Positions 26,632 to 40,900 of a DNA stretch of 64,000 nucleotides are shown in pieces. A program made the position numbers and the translations under genes. This DNA is from Mixophyes australis (lineage: Eukaryota > Chordata > Amphibia > Anura > Limnodynastidae). The stretch covers positions 2,108,001 through 2,172,000 of the forward strand of contig JAVHZZ010000017.1 of assembly GCA_036250195.1 (NCBI GenBank), written 5' to 3'. The notes below the pieces were generated by a model, which worked only from the letters and a program-made list of their open reading frames with translations, was not told the DNA's origin and did no database searches. Numbering within the stretch: position 1 is the stretch's first letter; each line of letters begins with the position of its first letter.

Positions 26632-29600
26632 CACTGTTTCTGCAGTCCCAAAAAATAGGAACTGCAATCTATATTACTACGTTTACTGTTTAAGCAGTCC
26701 AAAAAAAAAAGAACTGCAATCTATATTACTACGTTCGCTGTTTAAGCAGTCCAAAAAAATAGGAACTGCAATCTATATTACTACGTTTACTGTTTAAGCA
26801 GTCCAAAAAAATAGGAACTGCAATCTATATTACTACGTTCACTGTTTCTGCAGTCCCAAAAAATAGGAACTGCAATCTATATTACTACTTTCACTGTTTC
26901 TGCAGTCCCAAAAAATAGGAACTGCAATCTATATTACTACGTTCACTGTTTCTGCAGTCCCAAAAAATAGGAACTGCAATCTATATTACTACGTTCACTG
27001 TTTCTGCAGTCCCAAAAAATAGGAACTGCAATCTATATTACTACTTTCACTGTTGAAGCAGTCCAAAAAATAGGAACTGCAATCTATATTACTACGTTCA
27101 CTGTTTCTGCAGTCCCAAAAAATAGGAACTGCAATCTATATTACTACTTTCACTGTTGAAGCAGTCTAAAAAATAGGAACTGCAATCTATATTACTACGT
27201 TCACTGTTTCTGCAGTCCCAAAAAATAGGAACTGCAATCTATATTACTACGTTCACTGTTTAAGCAGTCCCAAAAAATAGGAACTGCAATCTATATTACT
27301 ACTTTCACTGTTTCTGCAGTCCCAAAAAATAGGAACTGCAATCTATATTACTACGTTCACTGTTTAAGCAGTCCAAAAAAAAAAGAACTGCAATCTATAT
27401 TACTACGTTCACTATTTAAGCAGTCCAAAAAAATAGGAACTGCAATCTATATTACTACGTTCACTGTTTGTGCAGTCCAAAAAAATAGGAACTGCAATCT
27501 ATATTACTACATTCACTATTTCAGCAGTCCAAAAAATAGGAACTGCAATCTATATTACTACGTTCACTGTTTCTGCAGTCCCAAAAAATAGGAACTTCAA
27601 TCTATATTACTACTTTCACTGTTTCTGCAGTCCCAAAAAATAGGAACTGCAATCTATATTACTACTTTCACTGTTGAAACAGTCCAAAAAATAGGAACTG
27701 CAATCTATATTACTACGTTCACTGTTTCTGCAGTCCCAAAAAATAGGAACTGCAATCTATATTACTACGTTCACTGTTTCTGCAGTCCCAAAAAATAGGA
27801 ACTGCAATCTATATTACTACGTTTACTGTTTAAGCAGTCCAAAAAAAAAAGAACTGCAATCTATATTACTACGTTCACTGTTTAAGCAGTCCAAAAAAAT
27901 AGGAACTGCAATCTATATTACTACGTTCACTGTTTCTGCAGTCCCAAAAAATAGGAACTGCCATCTATATTACTACGTTCACTGTTTCTGCAGTCCCAAA
28001 AAATAGGAACTGCAATCTATATTACTACTTTCACTGTTGAAGCAGTCCAAAAAATAGGAACTGCAATCTATATTACTACGTTCACTGTTTCTGCAGTCCC
28101 AAAAAATAGGAACTGCAATCTATATTACTACGTTCACTGTTTCTGCAGTCCCAAAAAATAGGAACTGCAATCTATATTACTACGTTCACTGTTTAAGCAG
28201 TCCCAAAAAATAGGAACTGCAATCTATATTACTACGTTCACTGTTTCTGCAGTCCCAAAAAATAGGAACTGCAATCTATATTACTACGTTCACTGTTTCT
28301 GCAGTCCCAAAAAATAGGAACTGCAATCTATATTACTACTTTCACTGTTTCTGCAGTCCCAAAAAATAGGAACTGCAATCTATATTACTACGTTCACTGT
28401 TTGTGCAGTCCAAAAAAATAGGAACTGCAATCTATATTACTACATTCACTGTTTCAGCAGTCCAAAAAATAGGAACTGCAAACTATATTACTACTTTCAC
28501 TGTTTCTGCAGTCCCAAAAAATAGGAACTGCAATCTATATTACTACTTTCACTGTTGAAACAGTCCAAAAAATAGGAACTGCAATCTATATTACTACGTT
28601 CACTGTTTCTGCAGTCCCAAAAAATAGGAACTGCAATCTATATTACTACGTTCACTGTTTCTGCAGTCCCAAAAAATAGGAACTGCAATCTATATTACTA
28701 CGTTCACTGTTTAAGCAGTCCAAAAAAATAGGAACTGCAATCTATATTACTACGTTCACTGTTTGTGCAGTCCAAAAAAATAGGAACTGCAATCTATATT
28801 ACTACGTTCACTGTTTGTGCAGTCCAAAAAAATAGGAACTGCAATCTATATTACTACATTCACTATTTCAGCAGTCCAAAAAATAGGAACTGCAATCTAT
28901 ATTACTACGTTCACTGTTTCTGCAGTCCCAAAAAATAGGAACTGCAATCTATATTACTACTTTCACTGTTTCTGCAGTCCCAAAAAATAGGAACTGCAAT
29001 CTATATTACTACGTTCACTGTTTCTGCAGTCCCAAAAAATAGGAACTGCAATCTATATTACTACGTTCACTGTTTCTGCAGTCCCAAAAAATAGGAACTG
29101 CAATCTATATTACTACGTTCACTGTTTCTGCAGTCCCAAAAAATAGGAACTGCAATCTATATTACTACGTTCACTGTTTAAGCAGTCCCAAAAAATAGGA
29201 ACTGCAATCTATATTACTACTTTCACTGTTTCTGCAGTCCCAAAAAATAGGAACTGCAATCTATATTACTACGTTCACTGTTTAAGCAGTCCAAAAAAAA
29301 AAGAACTGCAATCTATATTACTACGTTCACTATTTAAGCAGTCCAAAAAAATAGGAACTGCAATCTATATTACTACGTTCACTGTTTGTGCAGTCCAAAA
29401 AAATAGGAACTGCAATCTATATTACTACATTCACTATTTCAGCAGTCCAAAAAATAGGAACTGCAATCTATATTACTACGTTCACTGTTTCTGCAGTCCC
29501 AAAAAATAGGAACTTCAATCTATATTACTACTTTCACTGTTTCTGCAGTCCCAAAAAATAGGAACTGCAATCTATATTACTACTTTCACTGTTGAAACAG

Positions 29601-32119
29601 TCCAAAAAATAGGAACTGCAATCTATATTACTACGTTCACTGTTTCTGCAGTCCCAAAAAATAGGAACTGCAATCTATATTACTACGTTCACTGTTTCTG
29701 CAGTCCCAAAAAATAGGAACTGCAATCTATATTACTACGTTCACTGTTTCTGCAGTCCCAAAAAATAGGAACTGCAATCTATATTACTACGTTTACTGTT
29801 TAAGCAGTCCAAAAAAAAAAGAACTGCAATCTATATTACTACGTTCGCTGTTTAAGCAGTCCAAAAAAATAGGAACTGCAATCTATATTACTACGTTTAC
29901 TGTTTAAGCAGTCCAAAAAAATAGGAACTGCAATCTATATTACTACGTTCACTGTTTCTGCAGTCCCAAAAAATAGGAACTGCAATCTATATTACTACTT
30001 TCACTGTTTCTGCAGTCCCAAAAAATAGGAACTGCAATCTATATTACTACGTTCACTGTTTCTGCAGTCCCAAAAAATAGGAACTGCAATCTATATTACT
30101 ACGTTCACTGTTTCTGCAGTCCCAAAAAATAGGAACTGCAATCTATATTACTACTTTCACTGTTGAAGCAGTCCAAAAAATAGGAACTGCAATCTATATT
30201 ACTACGTTCACTGTTTCTGCAGTCCCAAAAAATAGGAACTGCAATCTATATTACTACTTTCACTGTTGAAGCAGTCTAAAAAATAGGAACTGCAATCTAT
30301 ATTACTACGTTCACTGTTTCTGCAGTCCCAAAAAATAGGAACTGCAATCTATATTACTACGTTCACTGTTTAAGCAGTCCCAAAAAATAGGAACTGCAAT
30401 CTATATTACTACTTTCACTGTTTCTGCAGTCCCAAAAAATAGGAACTGCAATCTATATTACTACGTTCACTGTTTAAGCAGTCCAAAAAAAAAAGAACTG
30501 CAATCTATATTACTACGTTCACTATTTAAGCAGTCCAAAAAAATAGGAACTGCAATCTATATTACTACGTTCACTGTTTGTGCAGTCCAAAAAAATAGGA
30601 ACTGCAATCTATATTACTACATTCACTATTTCAGCAGTCCAAAAAATAGGAACTGCAATCTATATTACTACGTTCACTGTTTCTGCAGTCCCAAAAAATA
30701 GGAACTTCAATCTATATTACTACTTTCACTGTTTCTGCAGTCCCAAAAAATAGGAACTGCAATCTATATTACTACTTTCACTGTTGAAACAGTCCAAAAA
30801 ATAGGAACTGCAATCTATATTACTACGTTCACTGTTTCTGCAGTCCCAAAAAATAGGAACTGCAATCTATATTACTACGTTCACTGTTTCTGCAGTCCCA
30901 AAAAATAGGAACTGCAATCTATATTACTACGTTTACTGTTTAAGCAGTCCAAAAAAAAAAGAACTGCAATCTATATTACTACGTTCACTGTTTAAGCAGT
31001 CCAAAAAAATAGGAACTGCAATCTATATTACTACGTTCACTGTTTCTGCAGTCCCAAAAAATAGGAACTGCCATCTATATTACTACGTTCACTGTTTCTG
31101 CAGTCCCAAAAAATAGGAACTGCAATCTATATTACTACTTTCACTGTTGAAGCAGTCCAAAAAATAGGAACTGCAATCTATATTACTACGTTCACTGTTT
31201 CTGCAGTCCCAAAAAATAGGAACTGCAATCTATATTACTACGTTCACTGTTTCTGCAGTCCCAAAAAATAGGAACTGCAATCTATATTACTACGTTCACT
31301 GTTTAAGCAGTCCCAAAAAATAGGAACTGCAATCTATATTACTACGTTCACTGTTTCTGCAGTCCCAAAAAATAGGAACTGCAATCTATATTACTACGTT
31401 CACTGTTTCTGCAGTCCCAAAAAATAGGAACTGCAATCTATATTACTACTTTCACTGTTTCTGCAGTCCCAAAAAATAGGAACTGCAATCTATATTACTA
31501 CGTTCACTGTTTGTGCAGTCCAAAAAAATAGGAACTGCAATCTATATTACTACATTCACTGTTTCAGCAGTCCAAAAAATAGGAACTGCAAACTATATTA
31601 CTACTTTCACTGTTTCTGCAGTCCCAAAAAATAGGAACTGCAATCTATATTACTACTTTCACTGTTGAAACAGTCCAAAAAATAGGAACTGCAATCTATA
31701 TTACTACGTTCACTGTTTCTGCAGTCCCAAAAAATAGGAACTGCAATCTATATTACTACGTTCACTGTTTCTGCAGTCCCAAAAAATAGGAACTGCAATC
31801 TATATTACTACGTTCACTGTTTAAGCAGTCCAAAAAAATAGGAACTGCAATCTATATTACTACGTTCACTGTTTGTGCAGTCCAAAAAAATAGGAACTGC
31901 AATCTATATTACTACGTTCACTTTTTGTGCAGTCCAAAAAAATAGGAACTGCAATCTATATTACTACATTCACTATTTCAGCAGTCCAAAAAATAGGAAC
32001 TGCAATCTATATTACTACGTTCACTGTTTCTGCAGTCCCAAAAAATAGGAACTGCAATCTATATTACTACTTTCACTGTTTCTGCAGTCCCAAAAAATAG
32101 GAACTGCAATCTATATTAC
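25900..32119. repeat. Tandem duplication of a 3,110-bp (60-monomer) satellite unit
   Basis: About 25,900-29,009 is directly followed by a copy at about 29,010-32,119. Exact 3,110-bp spacing is kept by aacttc variants (26,401/29,511 and the later pair near 27,594/30,704), the ttcgctg variant (26,737/29,847), the gccatc variant (27,961/31,071), the aaactat variant (28,481/31,591) and cactatttca (28,861/31,971). A single difference such as ctttttgtg at 31,921 marks the younger divergence. Part of the unit reappears at about 33,900-34,650, offset 4,920 bp from 29,000. Confidence 0.85.
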
Positions 32120-34999
32120 TACTTTCACTGTTGAAACAGTCCAAAAAATAGGAACTGCAATCTATATTACTACGTTCACTGTTTCTGCAGTCCCAAAAAA
32201 TAGGAACTGCAATCTATATTACTACGTTCACTGTTTCTGCAGTCCCAAAAAATAGGAACTGCAATCTATATTACTACGTTTACTGTTTAAGCAGTCCAAA
32301 AAAAAAAGAACTGCAATCTATATTACTACGTTCACTGTTTAAGCAGTCCAAAAAAATAGGAACTGCAATCTATATTACTACGTTCACTGTTTAAGCAGTC
32401 CAAAAAAATAGGAACTGCAATCTATATTACTACGTTCACTGTTTCTGCAGTCCCAAAAAATAGGAACTGCAATCTATATTACTACTTTCACTGTTGAAGC
32501 AGTCCAAAAAATAGGAACTGCAATCTATATTACTACGTTCACTGTTTCTGCAGTCCCAAAAAATAGGAACTGCAATCTATATTACTACGTTCACTGTTTC
32601 TGCAGTCCCAAAAAATAGGAACTGCAATCTATATTACTACGTTCACTGTTTAAGCCGTCCAAAAAAAAAAGAACTGCAATCTATATTACTACGTTCAATG
32701 TTTAAGCAGTCCAAAAAAATAGGAACTGCAATCTATATTACTACGTTCACTGTTTCTGCAGTCCCAAAAAATAGGAACTGCAATCTATATTTCTACTTTC
32801 ACTGTTGAAGCAGTCCAAAAAATAGGAACTGCAATCTATATTACTACGTTCACTGTTTCTGCAGTCCCAAAAAATAGGAACTGCAATCTATATTACTACG
32901 TTCACTGTTTCAGCAGTCCCAAAAAATAGGAACTGCAATCTATATTACTACATTCACTGTTTCAGCAGTCCAAAAAATAGGAACTGCAATCTATATTACT
33001 ATGTTCACTGTTTCTGCAGTCCCAAAAAATAGGAACTGCAATCTATATTACTACGTTCACAGTTTGTGCAGTCCAAAAAAATAGGAACTGCAATCTATAT
33101 TACTACATTCACTGTTTCAGCAGTCCAAAAAATAGGAACTGCAATCTATATTACTACGTTCACTGTTTCTGCAGTCCCAAAAAATAGGAACTGCAATCTA
33201 TATTACTACTTTCACTGTTTCTGCAGTCCCAAAAAATAGGAACTGCAATCTATATTACTACGTTCACTGTTTAAGCAGTCCAAAAAAATAGGAACTGCAA
33301 TCTATATTACTACATTCACTGTTTCAGCAGTCCAAAAAATAGGAACTGCAATCTATATTACTACTTTCACTGTTTCTGCAGTCCCAAAAAATAGGAACTG
33401 CAATCTATATTACTACTTTCACTGTTTCTGCAGTCCCAAAAAATAGGAACTGCAATCTATATTACTACTTTCACTGTTGAAACAGTCCAAAAAATAGGAA
33501 CTGCAATCTATATTACTACGTTCACTGTTTCTGCAGTCCCAAAAAATAGGAACTGCAATCTATATTACTACATTCACTGTTTCAGCAGTCCAAAAAATAG
33601 GAACTGCAATCTATATTACTACATTCACTGTTTCAGCAGTCAAAAAAATAGGAACTGCAATCTATATTACTACGTTCACTGTTTCTGCAGTCCCAAAAAA
33701 TAGGAACTGCAATCTATATTACTACGTTCACAGTTTGTGCAGTCCAAAAAAATAGGAACTGCAATCTATATTACTACATTCACTGTTTCAGCAGTCCAAA
33801 AAATAGGAACTGCAATCTATATTACTACGTTCACTGTTTCTGCAGTCCCAAAAAATAGGAACTGCAATCTATATTACTACTTTCACTGTTTCTGCAGTCC
33901 CAAAAAATAGGAACTGCAATCTATATTACTACGTTCACTGTTTCTGCAGTCCCAAAAAATAGGAACTGCAATCTATATTACTACGTTCACTGTTTCTGCA
34001 GTCCCAAAAAATAGGAACTGCAATCTATATTACTACGTTCACTGTTTCTGCAGTCCCAAAAAATAGGAACTGCAATCTATATTACTACGTTCACTGTTTA
34101 AGCAGTCCCAAAAAATAGGAACTGCAATCTATATTACTACTTTCACTGTTTCTGCAGTCCCAAAAAATAGGAACTGCAATCTATATTACTACGTTCACTG
34201 TTTAAGCAGTCCAAAAAAAAAAGAACTGCAATCTATATTACTACGTTCACTATTTAAGCAGTCCAAAAAAATAGGAACTGCAATCTATATTACTACGTTC
34301 ACTGTTTGTGCAGTCCAAAAAAATAGGAACTGCAATCTATATTACTACATTCACTATTTCAGCAGTCCAAAAAATAGGAACTGCAATCTATATTACTACG
34401 TTCACTGTTTCTGCAGTCCCAAAAAATAGGAACTTCAATCTATATTACTACTTTCACTGTTTCTGCAGTCCCAAAAAATAGGAACTGCAATCTATATTAC
34501 TACTTTCACTGTTGAAACAGTCCAAAAAATAGGAACTGCAATCTATATTACTACGTTCACTGTTTCTGCAGTCCCAAAAAATAGGAACTGCAATCTATAT
34601 TACTACGTTCACTGTTTCTGCAGTCCCAAAAAATAGGAACTGCAATCTATATTACTACGTTTACTGTTTAGGCAGTCCAAAAAAAAAAGAACTGCAATCT
34701 ATATTACTACGTTCACTGTTTAAGCAGTCCAAAAAAATAGGAACTGCAATCTATATTACTACGTTCACTGTTTAAGCAGTCCAAAAAAATAGGAACTGCA
34801 ATCTATATTACTACGTTCACTGTTTCTGCAGTCCCAAAAAATAGGAACTGCAATCTATATTACTACTTTCACTGTTGAAGCAGTCCCAAAAAATAGGAAC
34901 TGCAATCTATATTACTACGTTCACTGTTTCTGCAGTCCCAAAAAATAGGAACTGCAATCTATATTACTACGTTCACTGTTTCTGCAGTCCCAAAAAATA

Positions 35000-37900
35000 G
35001 GAACTGCAATCTATATTACTACGTTCACTGTTTAAGCAGTCCCAAAAAATAGGAACTGCAATCTATATTACTACTTTCACTGTTTCTGCAGTCCCAAAAA
35101 ATAGGAACTGCAATCTATATTACTACGTTCACTGTTTAAGCAGTCCAAAAAAAAAAGAACTGCAATCTATATTACTACGTTCACTATTTAAGCAGTCCAA
35201 AAAAATAGGAACTGCAATCTATATTACTACGTTCACTGTTTGTGCAGTCCAAAAAAATAGGAACTGCAATCTATATTACTACATTCACTATTTCAGCAGT
35301 CCAAAAAATAGGAACTGCAATCTATATTACTACGTTCACTGTTTCTGCAGTCCCAAAAAATAGGAACTTCAATCTATATTACTACTTTCACTGTTTCTGC
35401 AGTCCCAAAAAATAGGAACTGCAATCTATATTACTACTTTCACTGTTGAAACAGTCCAAAAAATAGGAACTGCAATCTATATTACTACGTTCACTGTTTC
35501 TGCAGTCCAAAAAAATAGGAACTGCAATCTATATTACTACGTTCACTGTTTCTGCAGTCCCAAAAAATAGGAACTGCAATCTATATTACTACGTTCACTG
35601 TTTCTGCAGTCCCAAAAAATAGGAACTGCAATCTATATTACTACGTTTACTGTTTAAGCAGTCCAAAAAAAAAAGAACTGCAATCTATATTACTACGTTC
35701 GCTGTTTAAGCAGTCCAAAAAAATAGGAACTGCAATCTATATTACTACGTTTACTGTTTAAGCAGTCCAAAAAAATAGGAACTGCAATCTATATTACTAC
35801 GTTCACTGTTTCTGCAGTCCCAAAAAATAGGAACTGCAATCTATATTACTACTTTCACTGTTTCTGCAGTCCCAAAAAATAGGAACTGCAATCTATATTA
35901 CTACGTTCACTGTTTCTGCAGTCCCAAAAAATAGGAACTGCAATCTATATTACTACGTTCACTGTTTCTGCAGTCCCAAAAAATAGGAACTGCAATCTAT
36001 ATTACTACTTTCACTGTTGAAGCAGTCCAAAAAATAGGAACTGCAATCTATATTACTACGTTCACTGTTTCTGCAGTCCCAAAAAATAGGAACTGCAATC
36101 TATATTACTACTTTCACTGTTGAAGCAGTCTAAAAAATAGGAACTGCAATCTATATTACTACGTTCACTGTTTCTGCAGTCCCAAAAAATAGGAACTGCA
36201 ATCTATATTACTACGTTCACTGTTTAAGCAGTCCCAAAAAATAGGAACTGCAATCTATATTACTACTTTCACTGTTTCTGCAGTCCCAAAAAATAGGAAC
36301 TGCAATCTATATTACTACGTTCACTGTTTAAGCAGTCCAAAAAAATAGGAACTGCAATCTATATTACTACATTCACTGTTTCAGCAGTCCAAAAAATAGG
36401 AACTGCAATCTATATTACTACTTTCACTGTTTCTGCAGTCCCAAAAAATAGGAACTGCAATCTATATTACTACTTTCACTGTTTCTGCAGTCCCAAAAAA
36501 TAGGAACTGCAATCTATATTACTACTTTCACTGTTGAAACAGTCCAAAAAATAGGAACTGCAATCTATATTACTACGTTCACTGTTTCTGCAGTCCCAAA
36601 AAATAGGAACTGCAATCTATATTACTACATTCACTGTTTCAGCAGTCCAAAAAATAGGAACTGCAATCTATATTACTACATTCACTGTTTCAGCAGTCAA
36701 AAAAATAGGAACTGCAATCTATATTACTACGTTCACTGTTTCTGCAGTCCCAAAAAATAGGAACTGCAATCTATATTACTACGTTCACAGTTTGTGCAGT
36801 CCAAAAAAATAGGAACTGCAATCTATATTACTACATTCACTGTTTCAGCAGTCCAAAAAATAGGAACTGCAATCTATATTACTACGTTCACTGTTTCTGC
36901 AGTCCCAAAAAATAGGAACTGCAATCTATATTACTACTTTCACTGTTTCTGCAGTCCCAAAAAATAGGAACTGCAATCTATATTACTACGTTCACTGTTT
37001 CTGCAGTCCCAAAAAATAGGAACTGCAATCTATATTACTACGTTCACTGTTTCTGCAGTCCCAAAAAATAGGAACTGCAATCTATATTACTACGTTCACT
37101 GTTTCTGCAGTCCCAAAAAATAGGAACTGCAATCTATATTACTACGTTCACTGTTTAAGCAGTCCCAAAAAATAGGAACTGCAATCTATATTACTACTTT
37201 CACTGTTTCTGCAGTCCCAAAAAATAGGAACTGCAATCTATATTACTACGTTCACTGTTTAAGCAGTCCAAAAAAAAAAGAACTGCAATCTATATTACTA
37301 CGTTCACTATTTAAGCAGTCCAAAAAAATAGGAACTGCAATCTATATTACTACGTTCACTGTTTGTGCAGTCCAAAAAAATAGGAACTGCAATCTATATT
37401 ACTACATTCACTATTTCAGCAGTCCAAAAAATAGGAACTGCAATCTATATTACTACGTTCACTGTTTCTGCAGTCCCAAAAAATAGGAACTTCAATCTAT
37501 ATTACTACTTTCACTGTTTCTGCAGTCCCAAAAAATAGGAACTGCAATCTATATTACTACTTTCACTGTTGAAACAGTCCAAAAAATAGGAACTGCAATC
37601 TATATTACTACGTTCACTGTTTCTGCAGTCCCAAAAAATAGGAACTGCAATCTATATTACTACGTTCACTGTTTCTGCAGTCCCAAAAAATAGGAACTGC
37701 AATCTATATTACTACGTTTACTGTTTAGGCAGTCCAAAAAAAAAAGAACTGCAATCTATATTACTACGTTCACTGTTTAAGCAGTCCAAAAAAATAGGAA
37801 CTGCAATCTATATTACTACGTTCACTGTTTAAGCAGTCCAAAAAAATAGGAACTGCAATCTATATTACTACGTTCACTGTTTCTGCAGTCCCAAAAAATA

Positions 37901-40900
37901 GGAACTGCAATCTATATTACTACTTTCACTGTTGAAGCAGTCCCAAAAAATAGGAACTGCAATCTATATTACTACGTTCACTGTTTCTGCAGTCCCAAAA
38001 AATAGGAACTGCAATCTATATTACTACGTTCACTGTTTCTGCAGTCCCAAAAAATAGGAACTGCAATCTATATTACTACGTTCACTGTTTAAGCAGTCCC
38101 AAAAAATAGGAACTGCAATCTATATTACTACTTTCACTGTTTCTGCAGTCCCAAAAAATAGGAACTGCAATCTATATTACTACGTTCACTGTTTAAGCAG
38201 TCCAAAAAAAAAAGAACTGCAATCTATATTACTACGTTCACTATTTAAGCAGTCCAAAAAAATAGGAACTGCAATTTATATTACTACGTTCACTGTTTGT
38301 GCAGTCCAAAAAAATAGGAACTGCAATCTATATTACTACATTCACTATTTCAGCAGTCCAAAAAATAGGAACTGCAATCTATATTACTACGTTCACTGTT
38401 TCTGCAGTCCCAAAAAATAGGAACTTCAATCTATATTACTACTTTCACTGTTTCTGCAGTCCCAAAAAATAGGAACTGCAATCTATATTACTACTTTCAC
38501 TGTTGAAACAGTCCAAAAAATAGGAACTGCAATCTATATTACTACGTTCACTGTTTCTGCAGTCCCAAAAAATAGGAACTGCAATCTATATTACTACGTT
38601 CACTGTTTCTGCAGTCCCAAAAAATAGGAACTGCAATCTATATTACTACGTTCACTGTTTCTGCAGTCCCAAAAAATAGGAACTGCAATCTATATTACTA
38701 CGTTTACTGTTTAAGCAGTCCAAAAAAAAAAGAACTGCAATCTATATTACTACGTTCGCTGTTTAAGCAGTCCAAAAAAATAGGAACTGCAATCTATATT
38801 ACTACGTTTACTGTTTAAGCAGTCCAAAAAAATAGGAACTGCAATCTATATTACTACGTTCACTGTTTCTGCAGTCCCAAAAAATAGGAACTGCAATCTA
38901 TATTACTACTTTCACTGTTTCTGCAGTCCCAAAAAATAGGAACTGCAATCTATATTACTACGTTCACTGTTTCTGCAGTCCCAAAAAATAGGAACTGCAA
39001 TCTATATTACTACGTTCACTGTTTCTGCAGTCCCAAAAAATAGGAACTGCAATCTATATTACTACTTTCACTGTTGAAGCAGTCCAAAAAATAGGAACTG
39101 CAATCTATATTACTACGTTCACTGTTTCTGCAGTCCCAAAAAATAGGAACTGCAATCTATATTACTACTTTCACTGTTGAAGCAGTCTAAAAAATAGGAA
39201 CTGCAATCTATATTACTACGTTCACTGTTTCTGCAGTCCCAAAAAATAGGAACTGCAATCTATATTACTACGTTCACTGTTTAAGCAGTCCCAAAAAATA
39301 GGAACTGCAATCTATATTACTACTTTCACTGTTTCTGCAGTCCCAAAAAATAGGAACTGCAATCTATATTACTACGTTCACTGTTTAAGCAGTCCAAAAA
39401 AAAAAGAACTGCAATCTATATTACTACGTTCACTATTTAAGCAGTCCAAAAAAATAGGAACTGCAATCTATATTACTACGTTCACTGTTTGTGCAGTCCA
39501 AAAAAATAGGAACTGCAATCTATATTACTACATTCACTATTTCAGCAGTCCAAAAAATAGGAACTGCAATCTATATTACTACGTTCACTGTTTCTGCAGT
39601 CCCAAAAAATAGGAACTTCAATCTATATTACTACTTTCACTGTTTCTGCAGTCCCAAAAAATAGGAACTGCAATCTATATTACTACTTTCACTGTTGAAA
39701 CAGTCCAAAAAATAGGAACTGCAATCTATATTACTACGTTCACTGTTTCTGCAGTCCCAAAAAATAGGAACTGCAATCTATATTACTACGTTCACTGTTT
39801 CTGCAGTCCCAAAAAATAGGAACTGCAATCTATATTACTACGTTTACTGTTTAAGCAGTCCAAAAAAAAAAGAACTGCAATCTATATTACTACGTTCACT
39901 GTTTAAGCAGTCCAAAAAAATAGGAACTGCAATCTATATTACTACGTTCACTGTTTCTGCAGTCCCAAAAATAGGAACTGCAATCTATATTACTACGTTC
40001 ACTGTTTCTGCAGTCCCAAAAAATAGGAACTGCAATCTATATTACTACTTTCACTGTTGAAGCAGTCCCAAAAAATAGGAACTGCAATCTATATTACTAC
40101 GTTCACTGTTTCTGCAGTCCCAAAAAATAGGAACTGCAATCTATATTACTACGTTCACTGTTTCTGCAGTCCCAAAAAATAGGAACTGCAATCTATATTA
40201 CTACGTTCACTGTTTAAGCAGTCCCAAAAAATAGGAACTGCAATCTATATTACTACTTTCACTGTTTCTGCAGTCCCAAAAAATAGGAACTGCAATCTAT
40301 ATTACTACGTTCACTGTTTAAGCAGTCCAAAAAAAAAAGAACTGCAATCTATATTACTACGTTCACTATTTAAGCAGTCCAAAAAAATAGGAACTGCAAT
40401 CTATATTACTACATTCACTGTTTGTGCAGTCCAAAAAAATAGGAACTGCAATCTATATTACTACATTCACTATTTCAGCAGTCCAAAAAATAGGAACTGC
40501 AATCTATATTACTACGTTCACTGTTTCTGCAGTCCCAAAAAATAGGAACTTCAATCTATATTACTACTTTCACTGTTTCTGCAGTCCCAAAAAATAGGAA
40601 CTGCAATCTATATTACTACTTTCACTGTTGAAACAGTCCAAAAAATAGGAACTGCAATCTATATTACTACGTTCACTGTTTCTGCAGTCCCAAAAAATAG
40701 GAACTGCAATCTATATTACTACGTTCACTGTTTCTGCAGTCCCAAAAAATAGGAACTGCAATCTATATTACTACGTTCACTGTTTCTGCAGTCCCAAAAA
40801 ATAGGAACTGCAATCTATATTACTACGTTTACTGTTTAAGCAGTCCAAAAAAAAAAGAACTGCAATCTATATTACTACGTTCGCTGTTTAAGCAGTCCAA

